Shown here: one piece after another, positions 47,937 through 56,140 of the stretch
How positions within the stretch are numbered: the stretch's first letter is position 1
How the letters are laid out: every line of letters begins with the position of its first letter
Source of the DNA: Gluconacetobacter asukensis
GTDB lineage: Bacteria > Pseudomonadota > Alphaproteobacteria > Acetobacterales > Acetobacteraceae
Assembly (NCBI RefSeq): GCF_014174375.1
Contig: NZ_JABEQE010000011.1
Span: 62,001 to 126,000, forward strand
Length of the DNA: 64,000 nt
Direction of reading: 5' to 3'
The notes under the pieces: model-generated
Databases searched by the model: none
Told to the model about the DNA's origin: nothing
Seen by the model: only the letters and a program-made list of their open reading frames with translations
Translations under genes and position numbers: made by a program

Positions 47937-48225
47937 AAGGCGCTGGAACGCGACGTGCGCGAGTTGCCGCAGGCCAATGAAATCCTGCGGAAAGCGTCGG
48001 CGTATTTCGCCGAGGCGGCGCTCGATCCCTTCTGCCTATCTTCCAACGATGCTACGCATCGCCGGAACCTTCCGGCAGGCTTTGCCTTTTTCGGAAATGA
48101 GGACATTCGTTGACACGCCCCGTGGGAATACGGGGTCGAGCCGATCTGCAGGATGCTGAAGATCACCCGGTCGGCCTATTATGAGCGGCTGCGCAAACCG
48201 GTCTTCACCAATCCCGAGGCGGTTC
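47937..48225 (+). mobile_element. IS3-family transposase remnants
   Basis: At 47937-48026 the plus strand encodes KALERDVRELPQANEILRKA and SAYFAEAALD, the C-terminal end of IS3 OrfA. At 48126-48225 it encodes EYGVEPICRMLKITRSAYYE and RLRKPVFTNPEAV, the start of OrfB, in another frame. Between them about 100 bp are scrambled, and the catalytic DDE part is gone. No terminal inverted repeats were found. The element probably broke the TetR gene. Confidence 0.75.
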
Positions 48226-48274
48226 AGAGTGGATCACTCATGTGCCATCGGCGAAAGGGTTTTTTAACAGTCTG

Positions 48275-49111
48275 TTAGAATGTGTAACCTGCACCCACGA
48301 TGAAAATGGTCATGAAGGACGGTCTACTATAGGATTCGTAGGAGCGGACCGCATTTGAACCGCCATTTGAAACGCTCATATGTGCATCGAGCGCGCCGAA
48401 CTGGCGCGACATGCTGATGAGCCAGTCGTACTGGACGCTGCCGGATCGGATATAGGCTCGGGCAGAGCCCGTCTCGCCATTCAAATATGTCAGCAGACCC
48501 AAATGCGCGCTCAGCCGGATTCCTGCCACCAGACCCGTATTGCCGCCCAACTCGGCATAGAACGTCTGATTGTTCGATTTCCAGTAATCGGGAGAGTAGT
48601 AGAGATGAAGGGAGACGTGACGCGAACTGAGGCCCGTGTAGACCTCGCTATACCCGATGCTTGTACCCCCTGGGCCGACGCCGATATATTCCGAGTGCGT
48701 CACCCCGGCATCGGCGGAGAGCCACAAGCCCAGGCGCCTGGCATAGCCTGCGTCGCCAATGATACCGGTGAGCCCCGGATGGTTGCGATCGGGGAGCGCC
48801 CCCAGAGCGGATCCGTTGAAGAACAGGCCCGACGTTAAATCATACGAAAGATCCAGCCTGCCAACGGGGCGTCCGCCAGTGACGGAGATGCCACGTACTT
48901 CATAATTGTTTTGCAGGCCCATCTGGCCGGCCACCTGCGCATGAGCGCGGCCGCAGCACATGATGGCCAGGGTGGCGGCACCCAGAACATGCACGCCCGG
49001 AAAACGAAAGGAAGAAAAAGCCGATTTATCTCCCCGCCATGATGGCGTGCGCATGGATTGGGCAGTCACAGTCGCATGGTTTTCCAGCATGCAATAATGT
49101 AGCACAGGCAT
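48275..49111 (-). CDS. outer-membrane beta-barrel protein (TorF/Gcw_chp-like)
   Basis: The 278-aa product has a signal sequence ending near AHAQ and then a beta-rich protein with LQNNYEVRGISVTGGRPVGR, DLSYDLTSGLFFNGSALGA, and a C-terminal aromatic end VGAGYTF. This resembles the Gcw_chp/TorF family of putative outer-membrane proteins, which bind or transport unknown solutes. AGGAGG 8 nt before ATG 49111 is a strong start, although it makes the gene overlap the S8 peptidase gene by 86 bp. It is last in a sigma/anti-sigma/peptidase operon and is probably an effector or target of that system. Confidence 0.72.
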   Translation of the reverse strand: MPVLHYCMLENHATVTAQSMRTPSWRGDKSAFSSFRFPGVHVLGAATLAIMCCGRAHAQVAGQMGLQNNYEVRGISVTGGRPVGRLDLSYDLTSGLFFNGSALGALPDRNHPGLTGIIGDAGYARRLGLWLSADAGVTHSEYIGVGPGGTSIGYSEVYTGLSSRHVSLHLYYSPDYWKSNNQTFYAELGGNTGLVAGIRLSAHLGLLTYLNGETGSARAYIRSGSVQYDWLISMSRQFGALDAHMSVSNGGSNAVRSYESYSRPSFMTIFIVGAGYTF

Positions 49112-50303
49112 CGATCACTCCTCCTGTCAGCCGAGGCGTGGCCAGCAGGGCAACAGGAGCATTTTTGCGGTCCTCACGGAGCAGCGCAACGAGTCCGCTG
49201 ACATGAGCTGCGGCATAAGAGCTGCCATGGGCCAGGGCCCACTGGCCGCCCGGCTGCGTCGTCGGCACGTCCTCGCCAGGGGCGAGGTAGACGCCTGATG
49301 GCGCGGTGGACGCGGAATCGATATCCACCGGAATGACATCGGGTGCGGAGGCCGGAAACCCGCCTTGGGGCAATGTCGGGTCGTACGCTGCAACGATCAC
49401 TATGCCGCGATGAGCAGCTATATCGATCAGGTTCGCGAGCAGGCGGTCAGGAGGACCTGAAAGGCTGAGATTGATGACGTCAGCAGAGTGTTCAATAGCG
49501 TATTGCAGTGCCTTTGCGAGGCTGAGGCTGTCACAGACAGTCGGCGCCGTCTGCTTTGTGGCATCGGTCTGCCAGCAGGCGCGTAGCGCCATCAGCTTCG
49601 CCCGAGGTGCTACGCCGGCGATACCAATGGCGTTGCCGGCCTTCGCCGCAATCACGCCTGCGACGCCAGTGCCATGCGTCTCGGCTGGTCCGTTGTCGGT
49701 GTCGACGAAATTCTCGCTGGAGACGAACTGGCCCGCAAGGTCGGGATGGTCAAGCTGAACGCGGCTGTCGACCACCGCGACGACCACGCCGCGCCCTGTT
49801 GCGACCCGGTGGAGGGCTGTCAAATTCCAGGCGGTGGTCACCGGCTGGAGGTCTGCCAGGGGGTCGTTAACAATGGGTGAGGGCGATGCTTCGGCCCTGT
49901 AGAGATGCATCGCCTGGGACCACAGAACGTTACTGTCGTCAGAAATGCGTTTTATCGCGGTTTCAACCGTATCGCCTGGCCCGACCTGCATAACGTAGCA
50001 GTCCACGCCCAGCAGGGGCATTTGCCATCCGTTGCCGACAAACGCCAGCCCGTAGCGATGGGCGATATCCTCCGCGCGCCGTCTCTGCGCAGCGATGGTG
50101 AACGCGTCGGCGTAATCCCCGCCATAGGACGCGCTGGGCCGGTGATGGTCCGGTGGAATGCGAAGCATCACGAGGATCTGCCGGGCATTCGTGGCCACTT
50201 CGCGCGAGGCGGCCGGCATATTGGGCAACATTAAACCCAGAAGCAGGACAAAAATGGTCTGAACCGCGCGGCACCAGGCCAGGGCAGCCACTTTACGCGT
50301 CAC
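49026..50303 (-). CDS. S8 (subtilisin-like) serine peptidase, exported
   Basis: The 425-aa product has a signal peptide (about 12-33), a propeptide-like region (about 40-135) and a subtilase domain. The triad is D179 (VAVVDSRVQLDHPDL), H210 (ETHGTGVAGVIA) and S362 (HGSSYAAAHVSG). The oxyanion-hole asparagine, usually in an AAGN segment, appears replaced (IVIVAAYDPTLP), so activity may be reduced or altered. The start is GTG 50303 directly after the anti-sigma stop codon, which suggests re-initiation. Location is periplasmic or outer-membrane. The C-terminus has CDCDC-like cysteines after KP. Confidence 0.85.
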   Translation of the reverse strand: MTRKVAALAWCRAVQTIFVLLLGLMLPNMPAASREVATNARQILVMLRIPPDHHRPSASYGGDYADAFTIAAQRRRAEDIAHRYGLAFVGNGWQMPLLGVDCYVMQVGPGDTVETAIKRISDDSNVLWSQAMHLYRAEASPSPIVNDPLADLQPVTTAWNLTALHRVATGRGVVVAVVDSRVQLDHPDLAGQFVSSENFVDTDNGPAETHGTGVAGVIAAKAGNAIGIAGVAPRAKLMALRACWQTDATKQTAPTVCDSLSLAKALQYAIEHSADVINLSLSGPPDRLLANLIDIAAHRGIVIVAAYDPTLPQGGFPASAPDVIPVDIDSASTAPSGVYLAPGEDVPTTQPGGQWALAHGSSYAAAHVSGLVALLREDRKNAPVALLATPRLTGGVIDACATLLHAGKPCDCDCPIHAHAIMAGR

Positions 50304-50945
50304 TCATCGCATATCACCGTCGATCGGTTCCGCGACGGTGACGTTGCTGTTGCTCCGGAGCCGGGACAGGGCCGCTGCACGCTGGTCATCGGCCACGTGC
50401 AGCACATAGGCATCAGACGTGGTGGGGCCATCCACAATCCTGGCCTGGTTCTGCGTCAGCACCGTGCGCAGGATGGCTTCGGACGTGTCTGGCTTGAATT
50501 TCACAATGACATTGCCAATGCTGGGATGAGGTGACCCACCAAGTGTCCGGTAGAGTGGCAGCGGTTTCACCAGCAAGAAAATCGCGACCGAAGCCGCCGC
50601 TGCAAATGCCATCGCTCCGGAGACCAATCTTCGGCTGCTGCGAGCATGTTGTCTCGGCTGCGGCCGCTTCATATCTGCCTGACCGGCTTCGATACGCGCC
50701 TTCATCGCGGCCCACCCCTGATCGACATCGCCCGGAAGCGCCCTGATCTTCCGCGCCTGGGCCCGTTCCATCCGCAAATCCTCACGGCACTCCGCACATT
50801 CAGCGAGATGCCGCTGAACGAGCGCCCTGTCGGTATCGCCGAGCGTGCCGGTCACAAACCAAGGCAACAATAGCTTGGTTTGGCTGTGCGGGGAGTCGTC
50901 GAAACGGCTGATGCCCATCTTAATGGACTCGATAATGTCCACCAT
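50304..50945 (-). CDS. membrane anti-sigma factor with subtilase-propeptide-like C-domain
   Basis: The 213-aa product has a zinc-binding anti-sigma domain (HLAECAEC, with H46, C50 and C53), one transmembrane helix near residues 104-126, and a periplasmic domain of about 70 residues (VIVKFKPDTSEAILRTVL, ARIVDGPTTSDAYVLHV, LSRLRSNSNVTVAEP). This last part resembles the propeptide fold that precedes subtilases. It is 9 bp from the sigma gene and immediately before the S8 peptidase gene. The peptidase may bind or cut this domain to release the sigma factor; this is inference. Confidence 0.82.
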   Translation of the reverse strand: MVDIIESIKMGISRFDDSPHSQTKLLLPWFVTGTLGDTDRALVQRHLAECAECREDLRMERAQARKIRALPGDVDQGWAAMKARIEAGQADMKRPQPRQHARSSRRLVSGAMAFAAAASVAIFLLVKPLPLYRTLGGSPHPSIGNVIVKFKPDTSEAILRTVLTQNQARIVDGPTTSDAYVLHVADDQRAAALSRLRSNSNVTVAEPIDGDMR

Positions 50946-50954
50946 AATGGACTC

Positions 50955-51563
50955 CTAGATCCAATCCGGCAGAGTGCCGTCCAACAGGCGACGCAGCTGA
51001 CGCCGCGCATGGAACATGCGGGTCTTCACGGTACCGACTGGGCATGACATGATGTCAGCGATCTCCTGATAGCCAAATTCCTGAAAATAAGTGAGTTCGA
51101 GAACCTCGCGGTGCTCGACAGAGAGGCCTTCCATCGCTTCCAGGAGCAGCTCCCGGTTGCGCCGGCGGCCGAGATTGTCTTCCGGGCTGAGTTCGGGGCT
51201 TACCTGTGACTCCGCGTTCTCGTCTTCCATCGGGTCCTGGTGATTTCGGAGCGCCTTCATGGACTTGCGGTAGGCGATGCCGAATATCCAGGTCGATAGC
51301 CTGCTGTCGCCCTTGAACGAATCCGTGTGGTCCCAAACCACCATCAGCGTGTCATTTACAACCTCTTCAACAAGATGGGGACGATGAACGCGTTTAAGCA
51401 CAAAGCGTGCGAGACGATCATAATAGCCGCGATAGAGTTCTTCAAAGGCAACCATGTCTCGCGCCCGGATGCGCTCCACCAACAGCGCATCGTTGTTGTT
51501 TCGGGCAACTGGCTGGCGCCGCGCAGCTTCCACGCTGCGGTCGCCCAAATCTTGGTCCCCCAT
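50955..51563 (-). CDS. ECF-type RNA polymerase sigma factor
   Basis: The 202-aa product has sigma-70 region 2 (AFEELYRGYYDRLARFVLKR, DTLMVVWDHTDSFKGDSRLS, WIFGIAYRK) and region 4 (LELTYFQEFGYQEIADIMSC, PVGTVKTRMFHARRQLRRLL). ATG 51563 with AGGA 6 nt upstream is chosen over start codons further upstream. It is the first gene of a four-gene unit: sigma, anti-sigma, S8 peptidase, outer-membrane protein. Autoregulation is usual in such operons, but I could not pick a confident ECF promoter. Confidence 0.92.
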   Translation of the reverse strand: MGDQDLGDRSVEAARRQPVARNNNDALLVERIRARDMVAFEELYRGYYDRLARFVLKRVHRPHLVEEVVNDTLMVVWDHTDSFKGDSRLSTWIFGIAYRKSMKALRNHQDPMEDENAESQVSPELSPEDNLGRRRNRELLLEAMEGLSVEHREVLELTYFQEFGYQEIADIMSCPVGTVKTRMFHARRQLRRLLDGTLPDWI

Positions 51564-51744
51564 GCTTATTCCTTTTGGTGCCCTGGAGCGCGTCCAAGGT
51601 TCAAGATTCAATTTATTCGCGAAAATTTTCATGGGCGCCACCACTAATAACGACCTCTCTCCGCGATCGAACGTTTCAGCGGCCGGATGGAACTAAGCTG
51701 TGGGGAAAGCACACAATGATGTGTGCAACGACAAGGTATCGTGA

Positions 51745-52989
51745 ATGGACTGCGAATGGGATGTCGAGGCCGGACTCTCCGCCGAGGAGGTACGTCAACG
51801 TTTCGCCTGGGCCCGCAGGCAGGGACGGCCGGCCTGGCTGTGGCCTGACGTGTCGGTCGAATCATGGGGTGCCGCGCTCGGAACCATTCAGAAGGCGGCT
51901 GTTGCGTGTCTTGGCGGAGAGGCGGCCACGGATCTTGACGGTGGCGCGGAGGCTCTGGGTCTGGCCGGCTACACGTCCGGCATGGGGCCGCTTCTCGGCT
52001 TCTGGATCGAACAGGGGCGGCTGCGGGCTGGCCCGTCCGTCGTCGTGGAGCTTGAGCGCCAGCTGAGGCATAACAGGCGGCGGGCGAAGCGGATGGCGGC
52101 GGTAGCCGCCGCGCTTGTCGGCAGGCTGGTCGAGCTTCGGATCGAGGTTCTGATACTCAAGGGCGCTCACACGAGCACGGTCTATTTTCCCGAGCCCGGC
52201 GTGCGGCCGGCATCGGATATCGACCTGCTGGTGGCGCATGGGGATGGGCATCGCGCCGAGGCTGTGCTGGCGCAACTCGGGTTTTCGCTACAGAAGCGTG
52301 GCAGGTGGGAGAGCAGCTGGTCCCTGCCGGCGGCGAGCGGCGAACCGCGAACGCTTACTTATGTCCATGCCGACGATCCCTGGTCGATCGACCTGCATAT
52401 TTCGCTCGACATATCGGCGGGACACGGCACGCCGCTGGGCCATTTCGACCTGGCGGCTCCGTTCGCGGGCAGGGAGCGTTGGGCTGTCGATGCGCGGGCC
52501 CGCGTACTGGAGCCAGCGCCGTTGCTGCTGCATCTGGCGGCCCATGCGGGAGTCGGCTGGCAGAACCTGACCTTGTTGCGTCAGGTCGAACTGGTTCTGG
52601 TCGTACGGCGGGAGGTCGCCTTGCGCCGCCTGTGCTGGGACGAATTCCTTGCGACGGGTCGGCTCACGACGGCGCTCGGCTATGCCTATCCAGCCCTTCG
52701 GTTGGCCGAGCGGCTTCTGCCGGGCACGGTGCCGGCGAACGTTCTCGAAGAGTGTGCCCGATGGGTTCCGCGCACCGTGCGGCGCAGGCTCGCGCGCTTG
52801 AGCCCTGCATCGGCCCAGCGTATCGGGCGCAACTCGCTCGCCGAGCATTTCATGTGGGCCCAGGGATGGCGCGGACGGTTGCGGATGCTCGCAGCGGACC
52901 TGCTTCCCGACGACCGCCGTTGGTCGGATCGCCGCCGAATCTACGAAGCCCGCGCCTGGCGTCTCATCCGTGGAACGATCAGCCGGTAA
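51745..52989 (+). CDS. NTP_transf_5 nucleotidyltransferase-like protein
   Basis: The 414-aa product has the core of the uncharacterised nucleotidyltransferase family (PF14907 type): ILKGAHTSTVYFPEPGVRP then ASDIDLLVAHGD, with K139 and D158/D160. The family appears in clusters for exopolysaccharide, exosortase systems and some lasso peptides, often beside HprK-like kinases. An HprK-like gene is indeed 4.6 kb away on the same strand. The biochemical substrate is unknown. It is divergent from the ECF sigma operon and convergent with the radical SAM gene, overlapping its end by 11 bp. No signal peptide. Confidence 0.8.
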   Translation: MDCEWDVEAGLSAEEVRQRFAWARRQGRPAWLWPDVSVESWGAALGTIQKAAVACLGGEAATDLDGGAEALGLAGYTSGMGPLLGFWIEQGRLRAGPSVVVELERQLRHNRRRAKRMAAVAAALVGRLVELRIEVLILKGAHTSTVYFPEPGVRPASDIDLLVAHGDGHRAEAVLAQLGFSLQKRGRWESSWSLPAASGEPRTLTYVHADDPWSIDLHISLDISAGHGTPLGHFDLAAPFAGRERWAVDARARVLEPAPLLLHLAAHAGVGWQNLTLLRQVELVLVVRREVALRRLCWDEFLATGRLTTALGYAYPALRLAERLLPGTVPANVLEECARWVPRTVRRRLARLSPASAQRIGRNSLAEHFMWAQGWRGRLRMLAADLLPDDRRWSDRRRIYEARAWRLIRGTISR

Positions 52990-54523
52990 GGACCATCCTG
53001 GGCGATCTCCGCGGCTTCGGCGCGCTTGCGGGGCGCAAATGGCCATAGGCCTGGGAATCGTCGGGCGTAATGCGGGCGAACCTGCGGATCTGCCGCAGGA
53101 GCCGCGGATCGTCGTAGATCTCCTGCCTCCAGCGCCACCACGCGGCAGCCTTGCCGAGCAGCTTTCCCCAATCCCGCGTCTTTCGGTCATGAACCGAGGG
53201 GAAGCGGCTTTTCAGCACCAGATCAAAATCCTGTGCGCGTGTCCGCAGTTTTTGCGCGAACCAGGGTAGGCGCGGGTCTTCGTGCGTCATCCACGCCACC
53301 CATTCCGGCTCGATCCATTCCTCAAGAGTGTCGGGAGTGCCCGCATGGGCATCTACGCCGCCATAGGTCTGGCGGCGCTGGGGCGTGGGCGTGAAGAAAT
53401 AGCTGATCAGCTCCATATCCGGATTTATCGCCTTCAGCCTGCGAATGAAGGAGAACGTGTTCTCCATCTCTTGCTCCGGCCTTTCCGGATCGCCGAAGAT
53501 GAAGGAAAACTCGGGGATGATGCCGTGTTCCCGCGTCTTCGCCGCCGTCATGAGTATCTGCTCGGTCGTGATGCCCTTGTTCATCCGCTCCAGCACCTCG
53601 TCCGAACCGGATTCGGCTCCGCAGAACACCATGAAAAGGCCGGCCTCCCGAAGTGCCCGCCAGGTCGCATCGGAAAAGCGGCAGAGCGCGTCGACCCTCG
53701 CTTCACACCACCACCGCAGGCCCAGCGGCTTCATCGTACGGGCGACCTCCTGGGCGTGCGCTTCGTTGAGGAAGAAATTATTGTCGTAGAAATGCACCGA
53801 ATCCATGCCGTGATGCTGCACGAGATAGCGGAGATGCTCGGCAGTGCGCTCGGGCTGCTGGACTTTCTCGCGGCGGCCGAAGACGCTGATCACGCCGCAG
53901 AAATTACAGCCATATGGGCATCCGATCGAGGCCTGATAGACGCCGGACCGATGGCCCAGTATGGTCGGCCGAAGATACTGGCCGACATCGATCCTGTGAT
54001 ATGGCGGCGCGGGCAGCTCGCCCGGTCCCTTCCAGACGCGCTCCGGCCCGATCCAGTGCGATCCGTCCTCCTGCCGGAAGGCGATGCCGGCGACGGTTTT
54101 CGGATCGCGCCGGCCAGCGATGGCTTCGAGCAGCTCCAGGAACGTCTCCTCGCCCTGTCCCTGCACGACCCAGTCGACATAAGGCGCGTTCAGCACCGGC
54201 TGCGGATACAGGCTGCCGAAATTGCCGCCCCAGATCATCGGAATGTCCGGATAGCGCTGCTTTATCGCCTTGGCGAGGGGCACGGCGCTTACGAGTTGCG
54301 GGCCCGGCATGACGGTCATGGCGATGCTGCGCACCGGGTCGCCTTCCGCCGCTGCCTGTTCGATATGCCCGGCTATGACGGAGAACGCGTCGATGCCGGG
54401 CAGGTTCCCGTCGACGATCTTCCAGTTGACGTCGGAGGGAAGTGCCGCGCCGATGGCCATGACCGAGAGCGGGAAGCGGCGATTTTCCGGGCGCGTGGCG
54501 CGCGGGTTCACGAGGATAATCAC
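52979..54523 (-). CDS. B12-type radical SAM protein (1)
   Basis: The 514-aa product has an N-terminal Rossmann-like cobalamin-binding-type domain (about 1-150, IWGGNFGSLYPQPVL, VVQGQGEETFLELLEA) and a radical SAM core with the 4Fe-4S motif GCPYGCNFC (C202, C206, C209). The DxHxxG cobalamin base motif is not visible, so B12 may be bound base-off or not at all. Such enzymes catalyse methylations or rearrangements at unreactive carbons. It is last of a four-gene minus-strand unit and overlaps the methyltransferase before it by 4 bp. The product is unknown. Confidence 0.85.
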   Translation of the reverse strand: MIILVNPRATRPENRRFPLSVMAIGAALPSDVNWKIVDGNLPGIDAFSVIAGHIEQAAAEGDPVRSIAMTVMPGPQLVSAVPLAKAIKQRYPDIPMIWGGNFGSLYPQPVLNAPYVDWVVQGQGEETFLELLEAIAGRRDPKTVAGIAFRQEDGSHWIGPERVWKGPGELPAPPYHRIDVGQYLRPTILGHRSGVYQASIGCPYGCNFCGVISVFGRREKVQQPERTAEHLRYLVQHHGMDSVHFYDNNFFLNEAHAQEVARTMKPLGLRWWCEARVDALCRFSDATWRALREAGLFMVFCGAESGSDEVLERMNKGITTEQILMTAAKTREHGIIPEFSFIFGDPERPEQEMENTFSFIRRLKAINPDMELISYFFTPTPQRRQTYGGVDAHAGTPDTLEEWIEPEWVAWMTHEDPRLPWFAQKLRTRAQDFDLVLKSRFPSVHDRKTRDWGKLLGKAAAWWRWRQEIYDDPRLLRQIRRFARITPDDSQAYGHLRPASAPKPRRSPRMVLTG

Positions 54524-55323
54524 GGGCGCGTGGCACTCCAGAGATCGAAACGGGAGGGCGCGCGCGCGCGCCGCAGTCTGGCGACGACGGGGCGGATTTC
54601 ATACCAGAGCGGATAGCGCACGCGCGACCGGCGCCACGCGCAGCCGATCGGCGCCGATGCAGCCGCCAGGCGTTCGCGTGTCAGGAATTCGATGAAGGGG
54701 AGGGACATCAGCGTTTCGGCATGCGCGCCGAAGCGGCATGGCGCGTCGGCCAGTTTCTCCGCCACCATGACAAGCCCGTCGGCCTCGTGGCGGTAGAAGG
54801 GCGAATCAAGGATCACGAGCCGGCCGCCGGGCCGCACGGCGCGGGCTGCCTCTGCCAGGACGGCGCCGAGATTCGTCGCGTAATGCAGCGAGGCATTGAA
54901 GACCGCGATATCGAAGCTGGCATCCGGCATGGGGATGGCGTCGAAAGAAGCATCCAGGGTCTGCATCCTGCCGCCGCTCCGCTCCAGAAAAGGGGCTGCG
55001 GCGCCTAGTCCGTCGACCTTGTCGCTGCGGATGTCGAGTGCCGTCGTGTCATGCCCTTCCAGCGCAACGCGGTAGCTCAGCCAGCCATTGCCCGCCCCCA
55101 GGTCAAGCAACTGCAACCCGCGGCCGAGCGATGCGGCGAGGGGCCGGATGATCCGACCAAGCAGCGCCTCGAAGCTGCGTGCCCGCACACCCCATTGGCG
55201 CGCGAGGGGGCCATGGCGCAGATAGGGCAGGCCGAGCAGCGCGTCCTCGGCATAGAGGCGGCCTTCCGCCGCGCGGTGGGCCGCGTAATCCCGGGCGAAA
55301 TCCCGCAGCGCGTCGCGGCTCAT
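54520..55323 (-). CDS. class I SAM-dependent methyltransferase (1)
   Basis: The 267-aa product has motif I LLDLGAGNGWLSYRVAL near residue 72, TTALDIRSDK, then FDIAVFNASLHYA and the post-motif RPGGRLVILDSP. These fit a class I methyltransferase of the small-molecule type. The substrate is unknown. ATG 55323 is chosen because it overlaps the upstream gene's stop as ATGA; the frame runs further up but only as a shadow. It is third in the unit rSAM(2)-MT(2)-MT(1)-rSAM(1). Confidence 0.83.
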   Translation of the reverse strand: MSRDALRDFARDYAAHRAAEGRLYAEDALLGLPYLRHGPLARQWGVRARSFEALLGRIIRPLAASLGRGLQLLDLGAGNGWLSYRVALEGHDTTALDIRSDKVDGLGAAAPFLERSGGRMQTLDASFDAIPMPDASFDIAVFNASLHYATNLGAVLAEAARAVRPGGRLVILDSPFYRHEADGLVMVAEKLADAPCRFGAHAETLMSLPFIEFLTRERLAAASAPIGCAWRRSRVRYPLWYEIRPVVARLRRARAPSRFDLWSATRP

Positions 55324-56129
55324 CGGGCTTCGGCCCCGTTGCGCACGAAACGGTAGAGAATATGGTCCCCCAATCGCGCGAGCGGCCCGGCGAACACGCG
55401 GTCGAGCCTCTCGAACGCATCCAGGAGTCTCGGATGGCCCGATATCCAAGGCTCGGCCGCGCTGGGCGGCACGAAGACACCCACGCCCAACCGGCCATCG
55501 GGGCGAAACCACGGCGCCATCGCGCGTTCGATATCGCGCCGCCCGTGATAGCGGACGTTGAACGTGCGCCCGCCCAGCCGCGCGGGCCGGTCGCCCGTAC
55601 CAAGTCGCCGGAAGGCCTCGCCGGGACGGCCGCGCGCCATCTCGGTTACCCATTCGCCGGGGCAGGAACGGCCGAACACCACGAGTATCGCCGGCGCCCC
55701 CTCGCGCAGGAGCGTCGCCAGCCCGGCCGCAAAGGGACGGAGATCGCCGACGCAGTTCAATGCGGCGAAATTTGAGAAAGCGCCGTCCAGCGGGAGGCTG
55801 ATCCGGGTGGCCAGTCCGGCAAGGTCCTCGGCGGCGCAAAGCGCCGTTCGCGCACCGGCGCGGCCCGCGAATTTCCTGCCGGACAGGCGCACCATCGCGG
55901 GAGAGGCATCGGTCAGAAGCACCTCCCGCCCGCGCTCGAGAAGCCACAATGCGTCTTCGCCGGTGCCGCCGCCGATCTCGATCACCCGGGCGCCCGGTGG
56001 AAAAGCGCGCGCCAGGACCCTCCGGACCGCGCGCCGTTGTGCGGCCACGCTGAGCCAGGGCGTGAAGCGCGCGTCGAAACCTTCCGCGATCGCGTCGAAA
56101 GCCGCTGCGGCCGGCGGCAGGCCTTGCAT
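55320..56129 (-). CDS. class I SAM-dependent methyltransferase (2)
   Basis: The 269-aa product has motif I VIEIGGGTGEDALWLLERG near residue 45 and LLTDASPAMVRLSGRK, followed by FSNFAALNCVGD, typical of class I methyltransferases. C-terminal residues 180-265 form a separate segment of unknown role. ATG 56129 starts 11 bp after the stop of rSAM(2), and the stop overlaps the next start by 4 bp. The substrate is unknown; two different methyltransferases in one unit suggest two methylation steps. Confidence 0.82.
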   Translation of the reverse strand: MQGLPPAAAAFDAIAEGFDARFTPWLSVAAQRRAVRRVLARAFPPGARVIEIGGGTGEDALWLLERGREVLLTDASPAMVRLSGRKFAGRAGARTALCAAEDLAGLATRISLPLDGAFSNFAALNCVGDLRPFAAGLATLLREGAPAILVVFGRSCPGEWVTEMARGRPGEAFRRLGTGDRPARLGGRTFNVRYHGRRDIERAMAPWFRPDGRLGVGVFVPPSAAEPWISGHPRLLDAFERLDRVFAGPLARLGDHILYRFVRNGAEAR

Positions 56130-56140
56130 CCCGCTCAACG

